Part shown: in pieces, positions 41,655 through 50,306 of the stretch
Layout of the letters: the number at the start of each line of letters is the position of its first letter
Position numbering within the stretch: position 1 is the stretch's first letter
Origin: Candidatus Methanoperedens sp.
GTDB taxonomy: Archaea > Halobacteriota > Methanosarcinia > Methanosarcinales > Methanoperedenaceae
DNA: 51,756 nt
Reading direction: 5' to 3'
Assembly: GCA_012026835.1 (NCBI GenBank)
Contig: VEPN01000019.1
Coordinates: 1-51,756 of the forward strand
Notes under the pieces: model-generated
What the model was told of the DNA's origin: nothing
What the model saw: only the letters and a program-made list of their open reading frames with translations
The model's database searches: none
Translations under genes and position numbers: made by a program

Positions 41655-41840
41655 TTTTAATCACCATCCTATATTGCTTTGTTAAAATACCTGCCGCAGT
41701 AGACACGGTCATGATAATTTACGTTTTTTCTTTACTCTAACCTAAGGTACTCCTTTCTTTTATTTAAATTTATCTCTTCATAAAAATTTAAATTATTATA
41801 ATCATTATCATGTATTAATGCCATAAAATATTGCCACATT

Positions 41841-43049
41841 TTAGAAATCAAAAAGAGATTTCTGGGGTTCGTTTTTTTCATTATCCTCAAAATTCATATC
41901 AGATAGCTCTATATGTCCGTATTGCCCCCCGCCGCCTGGGAGGACTTTCACTTTTCCCTGCCTGAATGCAATTATCGCATTAATTACCCGCTTATCTATT
42001 GCACACCCGCTGATATTAGCATCAATAAGTACAGCTACTTCAGACCCGAATTGCCCGACAAGCTTGTCCCATATTCCCTGCACGCCCTTTGTATTTACCC
42101 CCTTTCCCATGGCCAGTGCAATAATCTCGGACAGGGGAATTAAATGAAGGTAAGGCGGCCTGTGGGGCGGATGTTTCGGATTATCATATGAGGCCAGTTC
42201 GCTGACCCTGTCCCTGACACCTTTCTTAATCACCCCGCCACAGGAGCATTTCCAGCCTTTTGCCATACTCTCACTCAGAGTATAATGGGTATAACAGCGG
42301 ATACAGGCGCTCTCATTATATTTCCCTTCCTCAGGATACATTCCTACATTGAGGACAGGTTTCCTGCCTTTTTCCCGTATTATTGCCATTTTTAGTTCGT
42401 CAAAGCTTATATCTTCCATCTCAAACCTGTTGAACTCGCGTGCCAGTTTATTTACATAGGGGGAATGGGCATCAGAATTAGAAAGAAATGTGAGGCAGCT
42501 AAGTTCAGCTATCCTGTCTGCATAGGATGTGTCCGCGCTCAGGCCAAGTTCAATAAAATAAATCTGTTCTGCCATATCTCCGTAACAACTCTTAAGTGAA
42601 TCATGATAACCATACATGGCTGTCCAGGGTGTGAAAGCATGGGCAGGGCCGATAAGCGCACCTGCCGACCTTGCCACTTCTGCAATCTCTTCCCCGTTCA
42701 TCCTGATATTTGGCCTGCCGTCAGAATCGATATTCGATGACCTGCTTTTCATGGATTCGTATAGTTCTTCAGCCTTGGAAATACCGGGAACAATAATGAG
42801 GTGATGAACTGATGTCATGTCCTCAACCTCGGTAGTAAGCACAAAACTGATATCATCAACTTTGAAAACGCCGTTTTCCTCTTTGAATTTTTTTATCTCT
42901 GCCAGCCATGTAGGGTGCAGGCAATCCCCAGTTGCCACAAGCTGGATACCTTTCTTCGCTGACTCAAAAGCAAGTGTAGGGATATCCATCTTTGGAGAGG
43001 TTGCCATGCTGTATTTTGAATGGATGTGGAGGTCGGCGTTCACATACAT
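41841..43049 (-). CDS. EndoQ-like PHP-domain endonuclease with C-terminal PIP box
   Basis: A 402-residue protein. PHP metal-site motifs are DLHIHSKYS (6-14), GDCLHPTW, TTEVEDM, HHLIIVPG and SNSDAHSPY. A Cys-rich zinc finger (CIRCYTHYT...WKCSCGG) follows. These features and the length match archaeal endonuclease Q (TIGR00375-like), which cuts 5' of deoxyinosine, uracil or xanthine. The last seven residues, QKSLFDF, are a consensus PCNA-binding PIP box (Q-x-x-L-x-x-F), in line with the known dependence of Thermococcales EndoQ on PCNA. It shares the window with endonuclease V, an enzyme for the same lesion. Confidence 0.87.
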   Translation of the reverse strand: MYVNADLHIHSKYSMATSPKMDIPTLAFESAKKGIQLVATGDCLHPTWLAEIKKFKEENGVFKVDDISFVLTTEVEDMTSVHHLIIVPGISKAEELYESMKSRSSNIDSDGRPNIRMNGEEIAEVARSAGALIGPAHAFTPWTAMYGYHDSLKSCYGDMAEQIYFIELGLSADTSYADRIAELSCLTFLSNSDAHSPYVNKLAREFNRFEMEDISFDELKMAIIREKGRKPVLNVGMYPEEGKYNESACIRCYTHYTLSESMAKGWKCSCGGVIKKGVRDRVSELASYDNPKHPPHRPPYLHLIPLSEIIALAMGKGVNTKGVQGIWDKLVGQFGSEVAVLIDANISGCAIDKRVINAIIAFRQGKVKVLPGGGGQYGHIELSDMNFEDNEKNEPQKSLFDF

Positions 43050-43094
43050 GATGACATAATTAATTGTAAAGCTTATATGGATTCCGCAAAAAAT

Positions 43095-44180
43095 TCAGCT
43101 AAGGATTTTTTGCATCGCACTTGAAATAGTATCCAGCTCCTCTTTGTTTACCGCGGGGTGGACAGGCAGGGAAAGTACTTCAAGAGATGCTTTTTCAGAC
43201 ACCGGTAGAGAATCATCATATCCCAGGCTTCTGTAGTAAGGTTGCTTATGGATCGGAAGCGGATAATATATTCCTGTTCCTATGCCTTTTTTATTCAGCA
43301 GGGATGCAATCTCATCCCTTGGAAGATTGCTTTCTAATCTCACAGTATATTGATGGAATACATGCCCGCACCTGCTATCTACATAAGGATTTTTTATTTC
43401 TTTGAGCTTATTCAGCTTTTCAGCAAGGTACTTTGCATTCCTTATTCTGGCATTATTGAAACCATCCAGCCTCGCAAGCTGGGCAAGGCCCAGGGCTGCG
43501 GCTATATCTGTCATGCGTAAATTGAATCCAAGCATTTCATGGAAATATCTCTGCTTTGAGCCATGCGACCTGATCATCCTTGAGCGCTCAGCTATACTTT
43601 TGTCGTCAGTTGTGATAATGCCCCCTTCTCCTGTCGTCATGTTCTTGGTAGGATAAAAGCTGAACGTGCCAGTACTGAAAGAGCCCACTTTTTTTCCATC
43701 AAATGTCGCGCCGTGCGCCTGGCAGGCATCCTCGATAACAACAAGATTATTGTCCTCGGCTATCTCCATTATTTTTTCCATGTTCGCAGACTGCCCGTAC
43801 AAATGGACCGGGATAATAGCTTTTGTCTTTGGGGTTATTTTTTCATTTATGCATTCGGGGTCTATGTTGAACGTATTTTCATCGATATCTGCAAATACAG
43901 GTTTTGCACCTGTGAAAAGGACAGAATTTGCAGAGGCCACAAAAGTAAAAGGACTTGTGATGACCTCATCCCCGTTCCCGATGTTATGGGCAAGGAGCGC
44001 CACATGAAGGGCGGCAGTGCCTGAATTTACAGCGATTGCATCTGATGTCCCGCAATATCTGGCAAAGGCAGCCTCGAAATCTTTTACCTTCTGGCCTTCT
44101 GCAATAGTGCCGGACTTAAGTACCGCTGTGACCGCATCGATCTCTTCTTCGCCTATAAAGGGCTTTGCTATTGGAATCAT
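43095..44180 (-). CDS. DegT/DnrJ/EryC1-type sugar aminotransferase
   Basis: A 361-residue PLP enzyme acting on keto-sugars bound to a nucleotide. The AVNSGTAALHVALLAHNIG phosphate-binding block, VIEDACQAHG and the PLP Lys in SFYPTKNMTTGEGG are present, and the C-terminal HQYTVRL segment is typical. The start is at ATG 44180, six bases after the acyltransferase stop; the longer frame overlaps that gene. It forms a pair with a left-handed-beta-helix acyltransferase, as in WbpE/WbpD-type amino-sugar pathways: keto-sugar amination, then N-acetylation. The product would be an acetamido sugar for surface glycans. Confidence 0.9.
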   Translation of the reverse strand: MIPIAKPFIGEEEIDAVTAVLKSGTIAEGQKVKDFEAAFARYCGTSDAIAVNSGTAALHVALLAHNIGNGDEVITSPFTFVASANSVLFTGAKPVFADIDENTFNIDPECINEKITPKTKAIIPVHLYGQSANMEKIMEIAEDNNLVVIEDACQAHGATFDGKKVGSFSTGTFSFYPTKNMTTGEGGIITTDDKSIAERSRMIRSHGSKQRYFHEMLGFNLRMTDIAAALGLAQLARLDGFNNARIRNAKYLAEKLNKLKEIKNPYVDSRCGHVFHQYTVRLESNLPRDEIASLLNKKGIGTGIYYPLPIHKQPYYRSLGYDDSLPVSEKASLEVLSLPVHPAVNKEELDTISSAMQKILS

Positions 44181-44185
44181 ATACT

Positions 44186-44839
44186 TTAAATAGTATTTAC
44201 TGTTCTTAGTTCTTCTGGTAGCTCTTTTATCCTTGCCGGGAAACCTATCGCAAGTTTCCATGGCGGGATATCCTTTGTGACAAGCGCGCCCGCCGCAATC
44301 ATAGCGCCCTCTCCTATCTCAACCCCAGGCAATATCGTGGCATTCGCTCCGACAGAAGCTCCCTTTCGCAGGGTTGGCCCTTTGAGGTCTGATTTTGCCC
44401 TTATCGGATATTTATCATTGGCAAGCACCGCACACGGCCCTATAAAGACATTATCTTCTATGCTGACATTAAGCGGGATATACACATTTCCCTGGATACT
44501 CACATTGTTTCCTATCGTTGTGTGCCCGTCTATAATGGTATTTGTGCCTATCAGCACACGGTTTCCCATCCTTGTCTCCTCACGGATTAGAATATTATGC
44601 CCGGTCCTGAGGTAGTTTCCGATTTCCACATCTGTATAAATAGTAGAATTTGACCTGATTACAGCTTCATCCCCGATGACGGCTCCTTTAAAGTCCATGT
44701 TCTCTAACTCCAGTCCCGAATCCCTGGCTTTCTTTAAAATATCCGCTGTGGGATAACCGATGCACACACCCTCTGCGATTATCGCATTCTTTCCTATCGA
44801 GCTTTGTCCGTATATCCTGGGTTTTTCATATTGCAACAT
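44186..44839 (-). CDS. Left-handed beta-helix acyltransferase
   Basis: A 217-residue protein made almost wholly of hexapeptide repeats (for example [11 protein letters not shown]-type turns such as [16 protein letters not shown] and [19 protein letters not shown]). It is a trimeric O- or N-acyltransferase of the WbpD/PglD type. It precedes the sugar aminotransferase in the same transcript, with five bases between. It likely N-acetylates the amino sugar made by that enzyme for glycan or S-layer glycosylation. No clear ribosome site is seen before ATG 44839. Confidence 0.87.
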   Translation of the reverse strand: MLQYEKPRIYGQSSIGKNAIIAEGVCIGYPTADILKKARDSGLELENMDFKGAVIGDEAVIRSNSTIYTDVEIGNYLRTGHNILIREETRMGNRVLIGTNTIIDGHTTIGNNVSIQGNVYIPLNVSIEDNVFIGPCAVLANDKYPIRAKSDLKGPTLRKGASVGANATILPGVEIGEGAMIAAGALVTKDIPPWKLAIGFPARIKELPEELRTVNTI

Positions 44840-45176
44840 ATCTTTTCATCTTCTTATGGCCGCCTTTCACCAAATAACTTTCCCATTGATTTTCAGATGC
44901 CATAGTGACTAAAAAACTTATATTTGCGCATTGTTTTAGCGATACAATTTTTTTTAAATAAATATAAACTTATTATTTTATTTAGATGAACTGAGTTAAA
45001 AATATATATCATAACTGCATATCTAAAAGTGTGATAGGATGTGGCGAATTGGGTTACTGGCTAAAAAAATCGTTTCTCAAAACGAGTACTTTGTAAAAAT
45101 TGTTTCAGTGGTTAATAAACGCTTCAATTTACCACATTCATTTTGAAAAAAATGAGAGAAAATAGAGGTTAGTGAT
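44840..45176 (+). promoter_or_regulatory. Upstream region of the multicopper oxidase gene
   Basis: This 337-base A/T-rich region holds a TAAAAATATATATC TATA box at about 44998-45010. The multicopper oxidase start follows 170 bases later with GAGGTTAGTGAT before its ATG. A 35-codon frame at 45039-45146 lies in the leader. No other gene is visible, apart from a possible promoter for the divergent acyltransferase. Confidence 0.45.
45039..45146 (+). CDS. Possible 35-residue leader peptide ahead of the multicopper oxidase
   Basis: ATG 45039 is preceded by GTGATAGG and sits about 35 bases after a TATA-like box, so it could be the first ORF of the mRNA. It encodes a basic, partly hydrophobic peptide (MWRIGLLAKKIVSQNEYFVK...) and stops at 45144-45146, 30 bases before the oxidase ATG. 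No family is known. It might be a translated leader or chance. The ribosome site is too close to the ATG for high confidence. Confidence 0.3.
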   Translation: MWRIGLLAKKIVSQNEYFVKIVSVVNKRFNLPHSF

Positions 45177-47111
45177 ATGAAAAATTTGAAGGAAACCGAA
45201 GTCATCGATTCAGTTGACATGGAAAAGAATGCTTTAATTAGAATGGATAGGAGAACATTTGTAAAGATAGCTGGCGGAGTGGCAGGCGCGATCGCTTTTG
45301 GTGGCTTATCCGGGAAGCTCATACAGCAGGCAAGTGCTGCTGCAGCAGGTACACCTAACATAACAAAGTTCATCGACCCGTTACTTAGTTCAATCCCAAA
45401 ACTTCAACCTGTGGCAAATCCGTCGTATCCCGATGCCGATTACTACGAGATAGAGATGAAACCTGGCAGATTCCAGTTCAGCAGTCAATTGCCTGTGACT
45501 GCGGCGGTTGGTACGAACACGACGTGGGGATATGGAGGAAGGGATCTGATTGACACAACGAAACCGCTTGTTTTCCTTGGTTATTTGGGTCCGACAATCG
45601 AAGCCCAGAACGGAAAAATTGTGGTGGTCAAATTCATCAATAACCTGCCGCCGACACAAGCAGCCCATCCGCTGGCGGCATCTATTGACCCAACCGTCCC
45701 GGATCCAACTATGTACAAGTCGCCAGACGGCACTCCTTTGCCGGGCGGTCGCGCTGTTCCACACCTTCATGGAGGATTTACTGCGCCACAGTTTGACGGT
45801 CACCCACATGCATGGTTCACATCTGATGGGAAACAAGGCAGCCATTATGGCACTCTTTCCGGCGCAGCCGGGAATGAGGCAATATTCGTTTATTCCAACC
45901 AGCAGCCTGCCGCAAACCTATGGTATCATGACCATGCGATGGGCATCACACGCCTGAACGTTTATGCGGGGCTGGCAGGATTGTACTTTGTACGTGATAC
46001 CAATGATACCGGCATACCTGGCACTGGACTCAATCTCCCGGCTGGTCCTTACGAAGTCCCTCTCGTTATTCAGGATAAGCAATTCAATGCCAATGGCACG
46101 CTATTCTATCCGACCGCCGGTATCACTGCTGTTCACCCTGTTTGGGTGCCTGAGTTCTTTGGCGATACTCCAGTCGTTAATGGAACAGCATACCCCTTCT
46201 TTAACGTGGAACCGCGGCGCTATCGGTTCCGCATCGTGAATGGTTCACAGGCCAGGTTCTACAATCTGTGGTTCGATAACGGAGTTGCACCCATTCAATT
46301 CTATCTGATCGGAATGGAACAGAGCCTGTTGCCAGCACCTGTGCCGATGACAAAGTTGTTGATTGCTCCCGGGGAACGCGCTGATATCATCGTCGACTTT
46401 ACGGGTTTGCAGAATCAAGTGTTTACTCTGAAGAACAATGCAAAAGCCCCATATCCGGGCGGAAGAGGTGGAGCTATCAACCAGATAATGCAGTTCCGGG
46501 TCAATGTACCTTTGGCTGGTCCCGACACCACAACACCAGCTGCTTCGCTTGTGCTACCTCCAGTTCCCCGCCTTGTTCCTACTGCCGGGGCGCCGTTACG
46601 TGAAATTGTCATGAAAGAGGATCTCGATCCGGTAACTGGTCTCCCGATCGATATGAAACTTAACGGAAGGTGGTTCGACGACAGACCAATTGATGAAACT
46701 CCAAAACAGAACGACATTGAGATATGGCAATTCATAAACCTGACAGTAGACGCGCATCCGATGCACAGTCATCTGGTCAAGTTCCAGGTATATAATCGCC
46801 AGCCTTTCAATGCCAAAGCCTACACGACTGCCTGGCTTGCATATCAAGCTGGTACGGGTACTAAGCCAGTTCTTGCGAATTACCTGACAAAAGGGCCTGC
46901 TGTGCCGCCGCTGCCTGAAGAAATGGGATGGAAAGATACTGCAAAAGCCTATCCGGGTGAAATTCTTCGCGTCATCGCACAGTACGAGCTTCCCCCTGCC
47001 GACATTAATATCCCGGGTTCAAATACGGTACTTCCGGCAGAATATGTGTATCACTGCCACATCCTGGAGCACGAAGAGAATGAGATGATGCGCCCGTTCC
47101 AAGTTGTGTAG
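45177..47111 (+). CDS. Tat-exported multicopper oxidase, CotA/bilirubin-oxidase-like
   Basis: A 644-residue three-domain oxidase. The N-terminus has a twin-arginine signal (R25-R26 in DRRTFVKIAGG). Copper ligands are HLHGGFT, WYHDHAMG, HPMHSHLVKF and YHCHILEHEENEMM, the last with the type-1 Cys, the next His at +5 and axial Met at +10. It couples four one-electron oxidations to O2 reduction. In an anaerobic methane oxidiser it may protect against oxygen, oxidise metals or quinols, or be repurposed. The order and spacing of sites agree with spore-coat CotA-type enzymes, suggesting transfer from bacteria. It is monocistronic. Confidence 0.93.
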   Translation: MKNLKETEVIDSVDMEKNALIRMDRRTFVKIAGGVAGAIAFGGLSGKLIQQASAAAAGTPNITKFIDPLLSSIPKLQPVANPSYPDADYYEIEMKPGRFQFSSQLPVTAAVGTNTTWGYGGRDLIDTTKPLVFLGYLGPTIEAQNGKIVVVKFINNLPPTQAAHPLAASIDPTVPDPTMYKSPDGTPLPGGRAVPHLHGGFTAPQFDGHPHAWFTSDGKQGSHYGTLSGAAGNEAIFVYSNQQPAANLWYHDHAMGITRLNVYAGLAGLYFVRDTNDTGIPGTGLNLPAGPYEVPLVIQDKQFNANGTLFYPTAGITAVHPVWVPEFFGDTPVVNGTAYPFFNVEPRRYRFRIVNGSQARFYNLWFDNGVAPIQFYLIGMEQSLLPAPVPMTKLLIAPGERADIIVDFTGLQNQVFTLKNNAKAPYPGGRGGAINQIMQFRVNVPLAGPDTTTPAASLVLPPVPRLVPTAGAPLREIVMKEDLDPVTGLPIDMKLNGRWFDDRPIDETPKQNDIEIWQFINLTVDAHPMHSHLVKFQVYNRQPFNAKAYTTAWLAYQAGTGTKPVLANYLTKGPAVPPLPEEMGWKDTAKAYPGEILRVIAQYELPPADINIPGSNTVLPAEYVYHCHILEHEENEMMRPFQVV

Positions 47112-47135
47112 TGAAATTAGAGACAAGTACATCAG

Positions 47136-47172
47136 AAGAGAGGCCGCACAGGGCGATCTCTTTTCTGTTTTA
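47136..47172 (+). terminator. Hairpin and T-run behind the multicopper oxidase
   Basis: AAGAGA (47136-47141) pairs with TCTCTT (47157-47162), with an inner GCC/GGC pairing in the loop. The T-rich TTTTCTGTTTTATTTTG follows. The position, 25 bases after the stop, suggests transcription termination. Confidence 0.5.
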
Positions 47173-47308
47173 TTTTGTATAAATTGAATTTCGAGTTTCA
47201 TTAATTGGATTTTTGTTAAAATTATTTAAATCCAGATATTGTTTAATAAAAGCTTTTAATCAAGTATAAATACGAGTTATACCAAACATACCTCTGGAGA
47301 ATTTCAAA

Positions 47309-47551
47309 ATGGAAGCAATAATGAAAGTCGGCCCGAAAGGCCAGGTAGTAATACCTCAGGAGTTCAGGCATGCCCTCAACATCTATCCTGGCTCTAAGGT
47401 TTTGTTCAGGTTAAAAGATAACAAACTGGAGGTTGAAAAACCCCCGCAGGATGCTGTTGCTGTATTCAGGAAAACTGCGAAAGGCATGGGTAAACTCAGG
47501 TTCCATCCGCACGAAGCGTATGAAGAAGAACTGGAAGAGAGGGTAAATTGA
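47309..47551 (+). CDS. AbrB/SpoVT-type antitoxin (VapB)
   Basis: An 80-residue DNA-binding protein with the swapped-hairpin AbrB fold (MKVGPKGQVVIPQEFRHALNIYPGSKVLF). The C-terminal part is acidic and helical, as toxin-binding tails are. TGGAG precedes ATG 47309. It overlaps the PIN toxin gene by four bases, so the two form a classical toxin-antitoxin module that would autoregulate through this protein. Alternatively the start is the second ATG at 47321. Confidence 0.9.
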   Translation: MEAIMKVGPKGQVVIPQEFRHALNIYPGSKVLFRLKDNKLEVEKPPQDAVAVFRKTAKGMGKLRFHPHEAYEEELEERVN

Positions 47552-47949
47552 ATTACCTGGATTCAAATCTTATAATATATGCGATCCTCGATGAAACGGA
47601 CACCGGAGACTGGGCAAGAGGTTTGCTGGAAAGAGTACAGAATGAAGAAATGCCCGCATGCACCTCCTTTCTCACTTTCGATGAGACTTTTTATAAAGTG
47701 AACAAAGTTAAAGGAACTGAAGTTGCATTAAAAAACCTTGAGGCTTTCCTGAGCATGCCGAATATGAGATTTTTTGATGTCAACGATGCCGTTATATGGA
47801 GAGCCCTTGAGATCATACGGGAATACCGGATTCTCCCCAGGGATGCCATACATGCGGCGACTGCTTTCATAATGGGCGCGGAAACGATTTTCTCAGAGGA
47901 CAGGGATTTTGACAGGATGAAAGGTTTGAAGAGGAAGTGGAAAGAGTGA
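47548..47949 (+). CDS. PIN-domain ribonuclease toxin (VapC)
   Basis: A 133-residue PIN-fold RNase. Active-site acids are D5 in MNYLDSNLI, the Glu in LTFDETFYK, D111-region RDAIHAA and EDRDFD near the end. VapC enzymes cut tRNA or rRNA stems when not held by VapB. The start is TTG 47548, overlapping the VapB stop, and no other start lies before the first catalytic Asp. It probably stabilises this region or responds to stress. Confidence 0.9.
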   Translation: MNYLDSNLIIYAILDETDTGDWARGLLERVQNEEMPACTSFLTFDETFYKVNKVKGTEVALKNLEAFLSMPNMRFFDVNDAVIWRALEIIREYRILPRDAIHAATAFIMGAETIFSEDRDFDRMKGLKRKWKE

Positions 47950-48032
47950 TTTTATAATGTTGGAGAATTCTGACAGTCAATTGATTTCCCGCGTAACTTA
48001 TTTTACCACGCACTGCATCTATCACTCAATCT

Positions 48033-50144
48033 ATGACAATCGAATGTACAGCCTGCAAAGGCACAGGTTCCATCATCCTCAGCGAGAAAGAATGCCCTGA
48101 CTGCAAAGGTTCCGGCAAGCCCAAGGCAATAAGCCTTGACAAACTTTCTGAAAAAGACTTAAGCAAGCTCATGGCAGGGGATATGAAATGTGCCGCCTGC
48201 AAAGGCACAGGCAAAATATCTATCACCGAACCATGCAAATCCTGCGCAGGCAGGGGGAAAATCCTCACATGCACGGTTTGCGGAAAAACTATAACAGGTA
48301 ACGGGGAACTCTGTGAAACCTGCTCGAAAAAACCCCTGGTGCATATCCTGGGCCCGGAATGCGACAACCGGGAGCTTGAGGTTGGAAAGATATACGAGGG
48401 CAGGGTGCAGGGGCATGCCAACTTCGGCGTGTTCGTTGACCTTAACCCGCAGCTTCGGGGTCTCATCCATGCAAGCAATATCAGCGTCATCCCCGAGATA
48501 GGGGATAAGCTCTTTGTTGAGGTAAAGAACATAGCCCCCAATGGCAACATCGAACTGCTGCAAAAGAGTCTCAGGGAATACCAGGTGGTAGAGGTAGAAA
48601 AACAGCTTCCGCGCAGGAAAACCACTGAACTTCCAAAGTACCTGGGAAAGCTCGTACATCTCTCAGGCGAGGTAATACAGATAAAGCAGACAGGCGGCCC
48701 CACCATATTTACGATCTCAGACGAAGACGGCACAGTCCAGTGCGCCGCTTTTGAAAAGGCAGGCGAGCGTGCATACCCTGAGATAAAATCAGAGACTATA
48801 GTGAAAATCATGGGTGAGCCTTCCATGAGGAACAGCACGATGCAGGTAGAGATCCGCTCTATCAAACAGCTATGGGGTGGAGACGCCAATGCCATAAAAG
48901 AAAAAATCGAATCTGCAATAGATAAACGTGCAGAACCCCATGACATCCAGTTCCTCGTAAAAAGCGATGTGCTGGAAAAACTCAAGCCAAGGATGCGTAA
49001 TGCTGCCAAACTTATAAGGAAGGCGGTTCTCAAGTCCCGTCCTCTCATTATAAGGCACCATGCAGATGCTGACGGAATCACCTCGGCCATTGCCATTGAA
49101 CGCGCGCTATTGCCGCTGATTCGCGAGGTCGGGGGCTCTGATGCCGATCGCCACTTTTACAGGCGCGCTCCATCCAAAGCCCCGTTCTACGAACTTGAAG
49201 ATGTGACAAAAGACCTGACGTTTGCGCTTGAGGACAATGAGCGATTCTCCCAGAAGATGCCGCTTGTGGTGTTAATGGACAATGGGGCAACCGAGGAGGA
49301 CATGCCTTCCATGAAACAGGCTGCCATATACGGGGTGGATATAATGGTCATAGATCATCATCACCCCGACGGTACTATTGATTCAATGGTGCTTGAGCAT
49401 GTCAACCCCGCATATGCGGGCGGGGACTTCGGTATAACTACTGGCATGATAGGCACCGAGATCGCAAGGATGATAAATCCCGAAGTTACGGAAGAAATCA
49501 AACACCTTCCAGCGGTTTCTGCGGTAGGCGACAGGTCTGAAGCGCCTGAAGCCGCACTTTATAAATCCCTGGTCGCGGATAAGTATAAAATCGAAGACCT
49601 GAAAAGCATGGCCCTTGCGCTTGATTATGAAGCCTTCTGGCAGAGATTCAACGACGGACGCGGCATTATGAACGATATACTTAACCTTGGATCAAATGCC
49701 AGGCACCAGCAGATGGTGAAATTGCTTTGCGAGCAGGCTAATGCGGCAATAACTGAGCAGCTTGAGGCATCGATGCCCAATGTAAAAACGCAGAAACTGC
49801 CAAATGGCGCGGTACTGAATGTTATTGATGTTGAGAACTTTGCCCATAAGTTTACCTTCCCGCCGCCTGGCAAGACAAGCGGTGAGATACATGACCGCCT
49901 GTGTGCGAAATACGATGGACAGCCCGTGGTTACAATAGGGTACGGGCCGGATTTTGCAGTGCTGCGCTCAAGAGGAGTTAAAATGAACATCCCACAAATA
50001 GTAAAAGAACTGCGAAGCGATATCAAAGGTGCAGGAGTGAGCGGAGGGGGCCATCTTGTTGTGGGCAGCATAAAATTCGTGGAAGGGATGAGAAAGGAAG
50101 TGCTGGCAAAACTTGCAGAGAAGATAGGGATGGCAGGAACTTAA
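48033..50144 (+). CDS. Archaeal RecJ-like DHH protein with DnaJ-type zinc fingers, S1 and OB domains
   Basis: A 703-residue protein (COG1107 layout). Residues ~4-95 hold DnaJ-type CxxCxGxG zinc repeats (CTACKGTGS, CPDCKGSGK, CAACKGTGK, CKSCAGRGK) plus a CTVCGK pair. An S1 domain (KIYEGRVQGHANFGVFVDL) and an OB fold (LVHLSGEVIQIKQTGG) follow. Then comes a DHH phosphoesterase core (RHHADADGITSA, IDHHHPDG) and the DHHA1 end GGGHLVVGS. It is probably a nucleic-acid processing exonuclease. It is followed directly by a ferredoxin and flavoprotein pair. The long minus-strand frame across its 5' half is a shadow. Confidence 0.9.
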   Translation: MTIECTACKGTGSIILSEKECPDCKGSGKPKAISLDKLSEKDLSKLMAGDMKCAACKGTGKISITEPCKSCAGRGKILTCTVCGKTITGNGELCETCSKKPLVHILGPECDNRELEVGKIYEGRVQGHANFGVFVDLNPQLRGLIHASNISVIPEIGDKLFVEVKNIAPNGNIELLQKSLREYQVVEVEKQLPRRKTTELPKYLGKLVHLSGEVIQIKQTGGPTIFTISDEDGTVQCAAFEKAGERAYPEIKSETIVKIMGEPSMRNSTMQVEIRSIKQLWGGDANAIKEKIESAIDKRAEPHDIQFLVKSDVLEKLKPRMRNAAKLIRKAVLKSRPLIIRHHADADGITSAIAIERALLPLIREVGGSDADRHFYRRAPSKAPFYELEDVTKDLTFALEDNERFSQKMPLVVLMDNGATEEDMPSMKQAAIYGVDIMVIDHHHPDGTIDSMVLEHVNPAYAGGDFGITTGMIGTEIARMINPEVTEEIKHLPAVSAVGDRSEAPEAALYKSLVADKYKIEDLKSMALALDYEAFWQRFNDGRGIMNDILNLGSNARHQQMVKLLCEQANAAITEQLEASMPNVKTQKLPNGAVLNVIDVENFAHKFTFPPPGKTSGEIHDRLCAKYDGQPVVTIGYGPDFAVLRSRGVKMNIPQIVKELRSDIKGAGVSGGGHLVVGSIKFVEGMRKEVLAKLAEKIGMAGT

Positions 50145-50306
50145 ATGAAAGTGAGCCAGGAGTGTGTGGGCTGCGGCCAGTGCGCCTGTTATTGCCCGTG
50201 CGATGCAATAATAGTACTCGGGCGTGCGGCCATGAACGATAAATGTATTGAGTGCGGCAAATGCGTTTTATACTGTCCGCTTTCTGCTATATCGGGGGAG
50301 GGATGA
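50145..50306 (+). CDS. Small 2[4Fe-4S] ferredoxin
   Basis: A 53-residue ferredoxin beginning immediately after the DHH gene stop. It has both cluster motifs: C7-x2-C10-x2-C13-x3-C17-P and C34-x2-C37-x2-C40-x3-C44-P. C15 and C19 are extra. It overlaps the start of the flavoprotein gene by four bases (ATGA), so it is probably its electron partner. It falls below the usual length cut-off for gene finding. Confidence 0.9.
   Translation: MKVSQECVGCGQCACYCPCDAIIVLGRAAMNDKCIECGKCVLYCPLSAISGEG

Noticed and set aside
48026-49096. A 356-codon open frame on the minus strand
   Set aside because: It lies antisense to the well-supported DHH protein with zinc-finger, S1 and OB domains, has no motif of its own, and arises from the codon bias of the real gene.
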